Shown here in pieces: positions 25,179 to 33,601 of a stretch of DNA of 64,000 nucleotides (position 1 is its first letter; the number at the start of each line of letters is the position of its first letter). Position numbers and translations under genes: made by a program. This DNA is from Paenibacillus mangrovi (lineage in GTDB: Bacteria > Bacillota > Bacilli > Paenibacillales > Paenibacillaceae), in NCBI RefSeq assembly GCF_022898935.1, contig NZ_JALIRP010000013.1, forward strand, positions 62,001 through 126,000. Reading direction: 5' to 3'. Under the pieces are notes generated by a model that was given only the letters and a program-made list of their open reading frames with translations, was not told the DNA's origin and did no database searches.

Positions 25179-25211
25179 ATCGCTGATGCCAAGAGCATCG
25201 GCGATTTTTTT
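25179..25211 (+). terminator. Terminator after the HEAT-repeat gene
   Basis: ATCGCTGATGC pairs with GCATCGGCGAT (one G-U pair), followed by seven T. It closely resembles the terminator at 13543-13575. Confidence 0.9.
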
Positions 25212-25213
25212 GT

Positions 25214-25369
25214 GTGGGAGAATTGCAGGGCATCGAAGCTTTGCGGGCATATTTGCTGCAAAAGAACATAAACGTTATAGATGATGATGCCCGTGTGGAT
25301 GAAGGGGTTAAAAGGTTCTATCTGAACGATCCGTTTGGCAATCGGCTTGAATTTTTGGAGTGGCTGTAA
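25214..25369 (+). pseudogene. Truncated C-terminal end of a glyoxalase/VOC-family protein
   Basis: Directly after the terminator an open frame of about 51 codons ends in G-V-K-R-F-Y-L-N-D-P-F-G-N-R-L-E-F-L-E-W, the characteristic final strands of vicinal-oxygen-chelate (glyoxalase/bleomycin-resistance) proteins, with the metal-ligand Glu in the E-F-L-E stretch. The usual N-terminal three-fifths of the protein is missing and no ribosome site precedes the fragment. It is best read as the remnant of a deleted gene whose 5' part was lost when this junction formed. Confidence 0.75.
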
Positions 25370-25444
25370 CTTCTTCTTCAAATCGGATACGAACTTTTAT
25401 AGAATGAAAGTATAATCAGGATTATCTCAAGGAGGAATGTAAAC

Positions 25445-26383
25445 ATGAAATACCGGAGATTAGGAGGCAGCGGCCTCAAGGTCAGCGAAATCAGCTTGGG
25501 AAGCTGGCTTACATATGGCGGTTATGTGGAACGCGAAAATGCGGTGAATTCAATTAAAACAGCATATGATCTGGGTATTAATTTCTTTGATACAGCAAAC
25601 GTTTATGAAAGAGGCGCGGCGGAAGAGCTCGTAGGCGAAACCCTGAAAGCGTATCCGCGCGAATCGTACGTGCTGGCGACCAAAGCATTTTGGCCTATGG
25701 GCGACGGTCCCAATGACCGCGGTTTATCCCGCAAACATATCATGGAACAGGCTCATGCCAGCTTGAAGCGTCTGAACCATGACTACGTGGATATTTTCTA
25801 TTGCCACCGTCATGATCCGGAAACGCCGCTGGACGAAACGCTCCGTGCGATCGACGATCTGGTTCGTCAAGGCAAGGTGCTGTATGTGGGCGTAAGCGAA
25901 TGGCAGGCTTCGCAAATCGCGGAAGCGCTTGGCGTAGCCGACCGGTACCTTCTGGATCGCATTGTCGTGAACCAGCCGGAATACAACATGTTCAACCGGT
26001 ATATCGAAAAAGAAATCATGCCTCTCTGCGAGCGCTCCGGCATCGGTCAAGTGGTATTTTGTCCGCTGGCACAAGGCCTGCTGACAGGCAAATACACATC
26101 CGTTTCTGAGATTCCGCAGGACAGCCGTGCTGCCAAGCTCGAATGGATGCGCAAAGGCATTACGGAAGAAAAAATCAATCAAGTTAAGCAGCTTGAAGGC
26201 GTTGCCAAAGAGCTTGGCATTTCCGTGGGCAACCTGGCTCTGGCCTGGATTCTGCGTAACAGCAACGTAGCAAGTAGCTTGGTTGGCGCGAGCCGTCCGG
26301 AGCAGGTCATTGAAAATGTGAAGGCTTCCGGTGTGGAATTGAGTACAGACGTAATCGAACGTATTGAAGAGATTTTGAAATAG
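25445..26383 (+). CDS. Aldo/keto reductase (voltage-gated K+ channel beta-subunit type)
   Basis: This 312-residue NADPH-dependent oxidoreductase shows the AKR TIM-barrel motifs: F-F-D-T-A-N-V-Y (catalytic Asp and Tyr, near residues 48-55), L-A-T-K-A-F (Lys), Y-C-H-R-H-D (His), N-Q-P-E-Y-N-M-F, and S-L-V-G-A-S-R-P-E-Q near the C-terminus for cofactor phosphate binding. It reduces aldehydes or ketones; substrate unknown. CAAGGAGGAATG precedes the ATG. It is 46 bp upstream of an epimerase-like gene and may share its transcript. Confidence 0.9.
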   Translation: MKYRRLGGSGLKVSEISLGSWLTYGGYVERENAVNSIKTAYDLGINFFDTANVYERGAAEELVGETLKAYPRESYVLATKAFWPMGDGPNDRGLSRKHIMEQAHASLKRLNHDYVDIFYCHRHDPETPLDETLRAIDDLVRQGKVLYVGVSEWQASQIAEALGVADRYLLDRIVVNQPEYNMFNRYIEKEIMPLCERSGIGQVVFCPLAQGLLTGKYTSVSEIPQDSRAAKLEWMRKGITEEKINQVKQLEGVAKELGISVGNLALAWILRNSNVASSLVGASRPEQVIENVKASGVELSTDVIERIEEILK

Positions 26384-26429
26384 AGGGAAGTTCCGAGACC
26401 ACTTTTGATCAGCGAGGAGGGTATTTTCG

Positions 26430-27278
26430 ATGGCAAAGGTAGTGATTACAGGCGGAAGCGGTATGCTTGGACGCTGGGTTGTGAAGCATTTTGTCGAGCA
26501 GGGGTATGAGGTATTGAACGTGGACTCCCGCCGTCCGGAGGAGGAGCTCTGTCCAACACTCATCGTGGATTTGGAGGATCTAGGACAGACCTATAGTGCC
26601 TTGGCCGGAGCGGATGCCGTTGTGCATCTGGCCGCGATACCAGCAGCACATATCCGGACGCCAGAGGTCACATTCCGTAACAATGTCATGTCAACATATA
26701 ATGTGCTGGAAGCCGCGTCGAGCCTCGGAATTCGCAAGGCAGTCATAGCGTCCAGTGAATCATCATACGGCATTGTGTTCGCGGTGAATCCATTCTCACC
26801 TGAGTATGTGCCGCTTGACGAAGAACATCCGCAGCTGCCGCAAGACAGCTATGGACTATCCAAGGTTGTCAATGAAAAGACAGCGGAGATGTTCCACCGC
26901 CGGACAGGAATACAGGTCGTGTCACTCCGGCTTGGAAATGTCATTCCGCCAGAGTGGTATGAACGCTTTCCGTCATTTATCCATAACCCGCAGGAGCGCG
27001 AGCGTATCCTATGGAGCTATATTGATACCCGCGATGCAGCCGAAGCGTGCAGGCTCGCCATTGAGACGGACGGATTGGGAGCGGTAGCCCTCAATCTGGC
27101 TTCCGATGATTCGAGCATGGCGATTCCAAGCCGTGAACTCATGTCGGAATGTTATCCCGGCGTAGCAGACTTCCGAGCGGTGCTCGAGGGCCATGAATCA
27201 CTGCTCAATAGCGAGAAGGCCAAACGTCTCCTCGGCTGGCAGCCGAAGCACCAGTGGCGTAAAGAAGTGAACCAATAA
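26430..27278 (+). CDS. NAD-dependent epimerase/dehydratase family protein
   Basis: This 282-residue extended short-chain dehydrogenase has the Rossmann start G-G-S-G-M-L-G (residues 8-14), L-A-A-I-P-A-A-H, a Ser in A-S-S-E-S-S-Y, and the catalytic pair in S-Y-G-L-S-K (Y and K near residues 142-146). A C-terminal G-W-Q-P-K-H fits sugar-nucleotide epimerase-like enzymes, though it is short. A sugar or sugar-nucleotide substrate is likely but not shown. GAGGAGGG gives a strong ribosome site. Confidence 0.85.
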   Translation: MAKVVITGGSGMLGRWVVKHFVEQGYEVLNVDSRRPEEELCPTLIVDLEDLGQTYSALAGADAVVHLAAIPAAHIRTPEVTFRNNVMSTYNVLEAASSLGIRKAVIASSESSYGIVFAVNPFSPEYVPLDEEHPQLPQDSYGLSKVVNEKTAEMFHRRTGIQVVSLRLGNVIPPEWYERFPSFIHNPQERERILWSYIDTRDAAEACRLAIETDGLGAVALNLASDDSSMAIPSRELMSECYPGVADFRAVLEGHESLLNSEKAKRLLGWQPKHQWRKEVNQ

Positions 27279-27301
27279 CAGTCAATGTACCAGAAATGAT
27301 T

Positions 27302-27336
27302 GACCCTAGGGAGACTCGGTCCCTGGGGTCTTTTCG
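27302..27336 (+). terminator. Terminator after the epimerase gene
   Basis: GACCCTAGGGA pairs with TCCCTGGGGTC (stem with G-U/mismatch in the middle), followed by TTTT. Confidence 0.8.
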
Positions 27337-27519
27337 TGTCTCGTACTCTCGTCTGATTTCCGTTTAAGGGAAAATGAAACTTAATTTACATAATGTGCCT
27401 GTTAAATTAATAGTAAAAAAACACTCCTACGCTATGATAAGGAAAACCTTCCTCGGATTTGGACAGGCTGGGGAGGCTCCGCAAACGGATAGAAACTATA
27501 TATGGGAGGCTGAGCACAG

Positions 27520-28131
27520 ATGAATGACGTGATAACTCGCGAAGTGTTTTACAGAGGTCTCGCCAAGCATAAGCGTATCGCCTCGATTAAAGATCCACGG
27601 CATATTGAGCTGGCTCTGAAGCTGCGGAATCAATTAAGCGGCATCTTTTTACTGATGGGGCATATCGGGGTGGTGAAGGGCTACGTCGATGTGTTTAAAG
27701 AACACGGGTTGCCTGTTTTTCTACATCTGGAGAAAATCGGCGGTCTTAGTACCGATCACTATGGTCTCGAATATTTGGCGAAAAGCATCAAGCCTTCCGG
27801 GGTCATTTCAACTAAAACGAATGTCGTGAAGAATGCCAATAAAATGGGACTGCTCACCGTTCAGAGATTTTTTCTCGTGGACAGTGAAGGTCTGGACAAT
27901 ATCTCGAAGAGCCTGTCGCAGACCGAGCCGGACATCATTGAGCTTATGCCTGCCCGGATTCCGGATATGATCTGCAAGGTGAAGTCTTTTACATCGGTCC
28001 CGATCATTACGGGAGGACTATTGTACGAGGAGTCCCATGCGGAAGAATGCCTGAGCCATGGGGCCACGGCGATCTCTTCCTCCAGGCCGGCGCTATGGGG
28101 GAAGCCGGAGCGTAATTTGATCAAGATTTAA
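27520..28131 (+). CDS. glpP: Glycerol-3-phosphate-responsive antiterminator
   Basis: A 203-residue TIM-barrel-like RNA-binding protein of the GlpP family. Signature stretches are L-M-G-H-I-G-V-V-K-G-Y-V-D near residue 46, V-F-L-H-L-E-K-I-G-G-L near 66, I-I-E-L-M-P-A-R-I-P-D and the end I-T-G-G-L-L-Y-E-E with a C-terminal A-I-S-S-S-R-P-A-L-W. In B. subtilis GlpP with glycerol-3-phosphate lets polymerase pass leader terminators of glpFK and glpD. Here the next transcription unit, an ABC importer operon, begins with just such a leader terminator (28223-28278), rather than glpF/glpK. GGGAGGC precedes the ATG. Confidence 0.92.
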   Translation: MNDVITREVFYRGLAKHKRIASIKDPRHIELALKLRNQLSGIFLLMGHIGVVKGYVDVFKEHGLPVFLHLEKIGGLSTDHYGLEYLAKSIKPSGVISTKTNVVKNANKMGLLTVQRFFLVDSEGLDNISKSLSQTEPDIIELMPARIPDMICKVKSFTSVPIITGGLLYEESHAEECLSHGATAISSSRPALWGKPERNLIKI

Positions 28132-28222
28132 TCTTTTGCCTGAACAGATTTAACAATTGTCCTTTAACATAGGCTTTAGTTCAATTAATTTAACAAGTAA
28201 ATACAACGGTTGGAGCCTTGGA

Positions 28223-28278
28223 GAAACCTGATCTGCTGTGGACGTATACGTTCGCGGTGGTATTCAGGTTTCTTTTTT
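28223..28278 (+). terminator. Leader terminator, likely GlpP-controlled
   Basis: GAAACCTGA (28223-28231) pairs perfectly with TCAGGTTTC (28264-28272), followed by TTTTTT; an inner ACGT/ACGT pairing gives a second tier. It lies 49 bp before the first gene of the importer operon and right after glpP, the layout expected of a GlpP antitermination target. Two TTGGAG copies (28210, 28218) sit at its left edge. Confidence 0.75.
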
Positions 28279-28326
28279 GCTGCTTCAAACAAGAAACTGT
28301 ACAAAAAATAGGGTGGAGGAATGGTT

Positions 28327-29640
28327 ATGTTGAAGAAAAAGCTAACGGCTTTTACGCTGGCAGCTCTGATGATGACAACACTGGCAGGATGCGGTTCAGG
28401 CGGGAGCGCAGACAGCGCCGGCGAGGGGAAGGCAGAAGCAGCTGCATCCTCGAAGAAGATTGTCATCAAGTATTGGTACGCTTACGGGGACAAGATTGAA
28501 GAAGCGAAGCAGCACATGGTCAAGACGTTTAACGAATCCCAGGATAAATACCAGGTCGTAGCCGAGCATCAGGGGAATTACGGTGATCTTCATGCCAAAG
28601 TGCAGGCCGCATTCGCAGCAGGCAATGCTCCTGCCGTAACGGATCTGGAGATTGCATCGACCGGTGTTTTTGCCCACTCGGGCATGCTGGAAGAGCTGAC
28701 GCCTTATGCGGAGAAGGACAAGGAGCAGCTCAAACTGGATGATTTTATTCCGGGTCTGATGGGGAACGCCTATGTGGACGACAAGCTGTACGGGCTTCCT
28801 TTTATGCGCAGCACCCCGATTATGTATAAAAATGTGACGATGCTTAAAAATGCCGGCCTCGATCCTGCCGGTCCCAAAACATGGGATGAGCTGGAGGAGT
28901 ATTCGCGTGTGCTGAAGGAAAAAGGTAAGGTTGGCATGACGCTTCCGGTGGATATTTGGTACTACGAAGCACTGGTAGCCCAAAGCGGCGGTCAAATGCT
29001 GAGCGATGACGGCAAAAAGGCGGCATTTAACGAACCTGCGGGCGTGGCTCCCGTTGAATATTGGAAAAAGCTGTCCACAGAGGGTCTGATCAAAATGCCT
29101 GTCGGCGATGAAGCAGGAGCGACCGCGGGGAAGGATTGGGCTAACCAAATATCTGCCTTCAAATTCGGTTCGACTGCCGGCGTAGCGGGTAGTCTGGAAA
29201 TTGCCAATGGTAACGGATTCGAGCTGCAAACGGCATTTATGCCTGCCAACAAGGATTACGGCGTTCCAACCGGCGGCTGTCAGCTTGTGATGACGTCCAA
29301 GAGCACTCCGGAAGAGAAGAAAGCGGCATGGGAGTTTATCAAATGGATGACCTCCAAGGAAAATACGATTTACCAGCATAAGCATGTCGGTTACTTGCCA
29401 ACCCGCACGTCTGCTGTTGAAAGCGATGAGCTGAAAGAGCATTTTGCACAGAATCCGCAGTTTAAGGTCGCGGTGGATCAATTGGAATATGCAAGACCAC
29501 GCCCGATGGAGAACGCTTATCCGGAAGTGGAAAACATTTTGACCGATGCTATTCAAAAGGCGATCATCGATCCGAAAACGACGCCGCAGGATGCGCTGAA
29601 TCAAGCGGCTGAGAAGGCAAACAAACTGCTTGGAAAATAG
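28327..29640 (+). CDS. ABC transporter substrate-binding lipoprotein (UgpB-like)
   Basis: This 437-residue protein has a lipoprotein signal peptide (M-L-K-K-K, lipobox T-L-A-G-C, Cys22) and an extracellular solute-binding domain of the family used for sugars and glycerol phosphates. The line Y-A-R-P-R-P near residue 385 and W-Y-A-Y-G-D-K-I near 50 resemble UgpB-type proteins that bind sn-glycerol-3-phosphate or its diesters. Its position behind glpP and a leader terminator supports a glycerophosphate-type substrate (inference). The ATG at 28327 is chosen because GGAGGA lies 6 bp before it; the ATG at 28321 is too close. Confidence 0.88.
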   Translation: MLKKKLTAFTLAALMMTTLAGCGSGGSADSAGEGKAEAAASSKKIVIKYWYAYGDKIEEAKQHMVKTFNESQDKYQVVAEHQGNYGDLHAKVQAAFAAGNAPAVTDLEIASTGVFAHSGMLEELTPYAEKDKEQLKLDDFIPGLMGNAYVDDKLYGLPFMRSTPIMYKNVTMLKNAGLDPAGPKTWDELEEYSRVLKEKGKVGMTLPVDIWYYEALVAQSGGQMLSDDGKKAAFNEPAGVAPVEYWKKLSTEGLIKMPVGDEAGATAGKDWANQISAFKFGSTAGVAGSLEIANGNGFELQTAFMPANKDYGVPTGGCQLVMTSKSTPEEKKAAWEFIKWMTSKENTIYQHKHVGYLPTRTSAVESDELKEHFAQNPQFKVAVDQLEYARPRPMENAYPEVENILTDAIQKAIIDPKTTPQDALNQAAEKANKLLGK

Positions 29641-29655
29641 AAAGGATACGTAGAT

Positions 29656-30564
29656 ATGGCAGACGACAGCTGGCTCGCGGACATCAAAGTCATTATTTTC
29701 GATATGGATGGCACCTTGTATCAGGAAGACACCTTCATGGAGCGTTATATCCGTCATCTGCTGAAGGGAACGGAGCATGAGCCGGATACGGAGGCAGCCG
29801 TGATGACGGCAGAAGCGATTCGCTCTGGAGAGCATGCCTTCGGGCTCGGGCACTTCTATCATCTCCGGGACGGCCTTATGCTCACCTGGCAGGGAGACCG
29901 CATGGCGCAGGGATATCTATGGGACGGAACAACCGTCCCCGTACAGGGGGAAAGATACGATTTCGACTCCATTCATCGGGCGGATTTGCTCCATATCGGC
30001 GATCCCTGGGGCATTGTAGCCATGCTAAGCCATCAATACAAGCTGCCGGATACGAAGCTGAGTGAAGCTTTTGACAAGGTGCGCCAGGAAATGCTTCTTG
30101 CCCCATACCACTTTGAGATTCACACAGGCTTAATGCAAGCTATCGAAGAGCTCGATGTGGATAAAAGAGTGCTGATGACCAATACGCCTCTGGAGTCAGG
30201 CATCGAATTCCTGGAATATATGCAAATTCGGCATGCTTTTGACGAAGTCTACTTTGGAGCAGGGAAGCCATCGGGGCTGGAGCTTTACTTGGCCTCCCTG
30301 CTGAAGCAGGGGTACAGAGCGTATGAAATTTTATCGATCGGGGATAACCCGTGGAATGATCTACATCCGGTGAAGCGGATGGGGGGAAGAACCTGCTTCA
30401 TATCCCCTTATGCCAGCCGTGATACTGAAGTCTGGGATTTGCGCCTGACCTCCCTGGATGAACTGGAGCAGCTCCTACGCGCCATACGAAAGCAGCAAAT
30501 GAAGGAGGGAATGACGGATGGCACAAATTCTGCTGAAGAGCATCAGCAAGAAGTTCAAAGATGA
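29656..30564 (+). CDS. HAD-superfamily phosphatase
   Basis: This 302-residue protein has HAD motif I D-M-D-G-T (nucleophile Asp near residue 15), motif II as M-T-N-T, a Lys/Gly segment G-A-G-K-P-S-G, and motif III G-D-N-P-W-N-D. A cap domain of about 130 residues sits between I and II. It lies inside the importer operon and overlaps the ATPase gene by 47 bp, so it belongs to the pathway. Dephosphorylating an imported phosphorylated compound is a reasonable guess, unproven. No signal peptide: it acts in the cytosol. Confidence 0.85.
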   Translation: MADDSWLADIKVIIFDMDGTLYQEDTFMERYIRHLLKGTEHEPDTEAAVMTAEAIRSGEHAFGLGHFYHLRDGLMLTWQGDRMAQGYLWDGTTVPVQGERYDFDSIHRADLLHIGDPWGIVAMLSHQYKLPDTKLSEAFDKVRQEMLLAPYHFEIHTGLMQAIEELDVDKRVLMTNTPLESGIEFLEYMQIRHAFDEVYFGAGKPSGLELYLASLLKQGYRAYEILSIGDNPWNDLHPVKRMGGRTCFISPYASRDTEVWDLRLTSLDELEQLLRAIRKQQMKEGMTDGTNSAEEHQQEVQR

Positions 30565-31591
30565 AACTGTGATCGAGGACTTGAACTTGGAGATTAAAGA
30601 CGGCTCCTTTACGGTTCTCGTCGGACCGTCAGGCTGCGGCAAATCGACTACACTGCGCATGGTGGCGGGGCTTGAGAAGCAGACCAGCGGCGAAATATGG
30701 ATTGACGACATATGCGTAAACGATACGCCGCCCGGGCTGCGGGATGTTGCCATGGTGTTTCAAAACTATGCGCTGTACCCTACGATGACCGTTCGCGGGA
30801 ATATCGAGTTCGGCCTGAAAAACAAAGGCGTATCCAAAAGCGAACGCGAGAAGCTGATAAAGGATATTTCCGAAATTGTCGGCCTCGCTCCCTATCTGGA
30901 TAAAAAACCGCAGAACCTGTCCGGTGGACAACGGCAGCGGGTGGCTCTGGCCCGTGCCATGGTCAAAAAGCCGAAGGTATTCATTCTCGACGAGCCTTTG
31001 TCCAATCTGGACGCCAAGCTGCGCAACCAAATGAGAACAGAGTTGATCCAGCTTCATAAGCGGCTCGGAACCACTTTCGTATACGTTACGCATGACCAGG
31101 TGGAAGCGATGTCGATGGGGGATGAAATCGTCGTCATGAACAAGGGCGCTATCCAGCAGGCGGATTCACCGATGAAGCTTTATCAGGACCCGGCGAATCT
31201 GTTTACCGCCCAGTTTATCGGCACGCCAGCCATGAACATCATGAACATGCAGGACGTGAAAGGGCTTGGTGTCCGTTCCGACCGTCCTGTCGGTTACATC
31301 GGCTTCCGGCCGGAGCAAGGGCTGATGAACCCAGCGCAGCAGGTGGAGGGACTTGTTCTGGAAGGCGAAATATTGACCCGCGAAAGTCTGGGGGCAGAGA
31401 ATATCTATCAGATCCGTTCGCAGGCAGGGGTGTTTTTCGTCAAAGCCTTCCTAAAACCTTTGGAGTCCGCGGATCACGTGAGCATTACGGTTCCGTATAA
31501 CCGGCTCTTTTATTTCGGACCGGACGGCGAGAGACTGTATGGCGCAGAAATCCATGCGAAGCATGTGGCGGCCGGAGGCGTGTTGATATGA
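30518..31591 (+). CDS. ABC transporter ATP-binding protein (UgpC/MsmK type)
   Basis: This 357-residue ATPase has Walker A G-P-S-G-C-G-K-S-T (about residue 36-44), Q-loop Q-N-Y-A-L-Y-P, signature N-L-S-G-G-Q-R-Q-R, Walker B V-F-I-L-D-E-P-L-S-N-L-D, and the switch His in V-T-H-D-Q. A C-terminal TOBE-like regulatory domain (about 240-357) is typical of sugar and glycerophosphate importers. It is the only ATPase of the carbohydrate-type importers in this window. Its start, behind GGAGGG, lies inside the HAD gene, and its stop overlaps the first permease gene (ATGA). Confidence 0.92.
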   Translation: MAQILLKSISKKFKDETVIEDLNLEIKDGSFTVLVGPSGCGKSTTLRMVAGLEKQTSGEIWIDDICVNDTPPGLRDVAMVFQNYALYPTMTVRGNIEFGLKNKGVSKSEREKLIKDISEIVGLAPYLDKKPQNLSGGQRQRVALARAMVKKPKVFILDEPLSNLDAKLRNQMRTELIQLHKRLGTTFVYVTHDQVEAMSMGDEIVVMNKGAIQQADSPMKLYQDPANLFTAQFIGTPAMNIMNMQDVKGLGVRSDRPVGYIGFRPEQGLMNPAQQVEGLVLEGEILTRESLGAENIYQIRSQAGVFFVKAFLKPLESADHVSITVPYNRLFYFGPDGERLYGAEIHAKHVAAGGVLI

Positions 31592-32460
31592 CGGTATGGC
31601 ATAAGCTTCGCCCTTATAGCATGGTTGCACCGGCCATTATCGTGTTTTCGGTGTTTTTCATTTATCCGATTTTTTACATGATCTATCTGAGCATGTTCGA
31701 TTGGAACTTCGTCAGTCCCACCAAGGACTTTGTGGGTATTCAGAACTTCGTGGATCTTCTGACAGAGCCGGAATTCCGGCAGGTGCTCACCAATACAACC
31801 ATGTACACGATCTTAACGGTGACGTTATCGACGGGGTTGTCCTTGCTGCTGGCGCTGTGGCTTAACCGGGGGAGTTTCTTTTACGGCATCGTGCAGGGCG
31901 CCATTTTCAGTCCGCATATTATTTCGCTCGTATCCATTTCACTCCTGTGGAGCTGGCTGATGGATCCGGAGTACGGGCTGCTGAACTGGGTGATTGGACT
32001 CTTCGGCTTCGAGAAGCTGCAATGGCTGTCCCATCCGGACACTTCGCTGATCTCCCTTGTCATCGTCGCGGTATGGAAAGGCGTCGGGTACAACACGCTC
32101 GTGTTTATCGCCGGACTGCAGAGCATCCCCGCCGATATCTATGAAGCAGCTTCTTTGGACCGCTCGAGACCTTGGACGACGTTCATCAAGCTGACGATGC
32201 CGATGCTGTCGCCCACGATCTTTTTCCTGGTCATCATCAACATGATCGGATCGTTCCAGGTGTTTGAGACCATCGCCATTATGACCCAGGGCGGTCCGGT
32301 TAATTCGACGAATACGCTGGTCTACTACATTTATGAATACGGCTTCCGGTTCTTCAAAATTGGTTATGCTTCGGCTGCGGGTGTGATTCTGCTGTTCATC
32401 GTTGGTATTTTAACCATTATCTATTTCAAACTGCTGTCGAACCGGGTTCATTACCGTTAG
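31588..32460 (+). CDS. ABC transporter permease (UgpA-like)
   Basis: A 290-residue membrane protein with six hydrophobic segments and the EAA loop (Y-E-A-A-S-L-D-R-S-R-P-W, then F-I-K-L-T-M-P). It is the first of two permeases; M-A-P-A-I-I near the N-terminus and G-G-P-V-N-S-T-N-T-L are typical of MalF/UgpA-like subunits. Start ATG overlaps the ATPase stop by 4 bp, so translation is coupled. Confidence 0.92.
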   Translation: MTVWHKLRPYSMVAPAIIVFSVFFIYPIFYMIYLSMFDWNFVSPTKDFVGIQNFVDLLTEPEFRQVLTNTTMYTILTVTLSTGLSLLLALWLNRGSFFYGIVQGAIFSPHIISLVSISLLWSWLMDPEYGLLNWVIGLFGFEKLQWLSHPDTSLISLVIVAVWKGVGYNTLVFIAGLQSIPADIYEAASLDRSRPWTTFIKLTMPMLSPTIFFLVIINMIGSFQVFETIAIMTQGGPVNSTNTLVYYIYEYGFRFFKIGYASAAGVILLFIVGILTIIYFKLLSNRVHYR

Positions 32461-32475
32461 AAAGAGGTGAAGCTC

Positions 32476-33387
32476 TTGAAAGCCGCAAACCGAGCCATTG
32501 ATATCGGAACTGCCGCCGGAAGTCCGCTGGGCGGGATCCGGACGAAGCAAATCCTTTTACGAAGAATCATGTCCTATATTCTGCGCCTGCTGAATGCTGC
32601 GGGGCTTCTGCTGCTGATACTGATCTTCGCGCTGCCTTTTGTCTGGATGCTCTCCACATCGCTGAAGACGCTGCCGGAGACGATGATTTTTCCGCCGGAA
32701 TGGATTCCGCATCACCCGGTCTGGAGAAATTACATCGATGCCTGGAAGACGGGGCCATTCCTGCACTACTTAACGAACAGCGTCATTATTTCTGTGAGCA
32801 TCCTGATCCTGCAGATGCTGACGATCATTCCGGCTTCCTATGCATTTGCGAGATACAAGTTTGTCGGATCGGGCTTTTTATTCGGTGTTGTGATGGTGAC
32901 ACTGATGATCCCGAACCAGCTCATTTTCCTGCCGGTTTACCTGGAACTGAGCGCCTTTAAGCTGCTGAATACCCATCTCGGGCTCATTCTGCCCTTTGCC
33001 TCAAGTGCCTTTGGCATCTTCCTGCTGCGGCAGGCGTTCCGGCAAATTTCGGATGAACTGCTGGAAGCGGCGAGACTGGATCAGGCGGCAGAGTGGAAAA
33101 TCATTGTCCGGATTATGGTACCAATGGTGAAACCGGTGCTGGTCACGTTCGCCCTGTTCAGCTTCATTGCCCACTGGAACGACTATTTCTGGCCGCTTGT
33201 CATGACCACGAACGAGGTCGCCAGAACGCTGCCGATCGGGATTGCGAAGATCCGCGAGGTGGAAGGCGTGGGAACGTGGAATATTCTGATGGCGGGCAAC
33301 ATGATTCTCGTGACGCCGATCCTGATCGTGTTTTTCTTGTCACAGCGCAATATCATTAAGGCTTTTGTGTATAATGGCGTGAAGTAA
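32476..33387 (+). CDS. ABC transporter permease (UgpE-like)
   Basis: A 303-residue MalG/UgpE-type permease with about six transmembrane segments and the EAA loop (L-E-A-A-R-L-D-Q-A-A-E-W, then I-M-V-P-M-V-K-P). A TTG start at 32476 is preferred because GAGGTG stands 6 bp before it; a GTG at 32467 lies within the ribosome site, and an ATG at 32569 has none. The N-terminal tail of about 30 residues before the first helix is longer than usual. Last gene of the operon, ended by a hairpin terminator. Confidence 0.9.
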   Translation: MKAANRAIDIGTAAGSPLGGIRTKQILLRRIMSYILRLLNAAGLLLLILIFALPFVWMLSTSLKTLPETMIFPPEWIPHHPVWRNYIDAWKTGPFLHYLTNSVIISVSILILQMLTIIPASYAFARYKFVGSGFLFGVVMVTLMIPNQLIFLPVYLELSAFKLLNTHLGLILPFASSAFGIFLLRQAFRQISDELLEAARLDQAAEWKIIVRIMVPMVKPVLVTFALFSFIAHWNDYFWPLVMTTNEVARTLPIGIAKIREVEGVGTWNILMAGNMILVTPILIVFFLSQRNIIKAFVYNGVK

Positions 33388-33423
33388 CTCCATGGGTTGA
33401 AAGGATAAGAAGGGATAGAGAAC

Positions 33424-33475
33424 AAAAGCTGCCTGAATCGCTACACGGCCGATTTGGAGCAGCTTTTGCTTGTGC
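33424..33475 (+). terminator. Terminator of the GlpP-linked importer operon
   Basis: AAAAGCTGC pairs with GCAGCTTTT across a larger loop that has its own ATCG/CGAT pairing; T-rich sequence follows. Confidence 0.75.
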
Positions 33476-33546
33476 ACGTAACAATAGGTTCACGTGAAAA
33501 TAAGCGATTGCCCTCCGAAATCTTTTCAGCTAAAATAATTGCAAAC

Positions 33547-33552
33547 TATAAT
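33547..33552 (+). promoter_or_regulatory. -10 box of the PLP-enzyme/lactone-oxidase operon
   Basis: A perfect TATAAT, 49 bp before the ATG. The matching -35 (TTTCAG at 33524) is poor. Confidence 0.4.
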
Positions 33553-33601
33553 GACAGCGCTTACTTCGCTTGAGATCTCAGCCTTATGAAGGAGGGGGAA
33601 G

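Noticed and set aside
28149..28195. Three copies of TTTAACA (28149, 28163, 28189) before the importer leader
   Set aside because: The spacing is irregular (14 and 26 bp) and the region is A/T-rich, so chance is likely.
28396..29862. 488-codon open frame on the minus strand
   Set aside because: It is antisense to the UgpB-like lipoprotein and the HAD gene. It has no domain, starts without a ribosome site and has the His/Arg/Leu-rich composition typical of a shadow frame.
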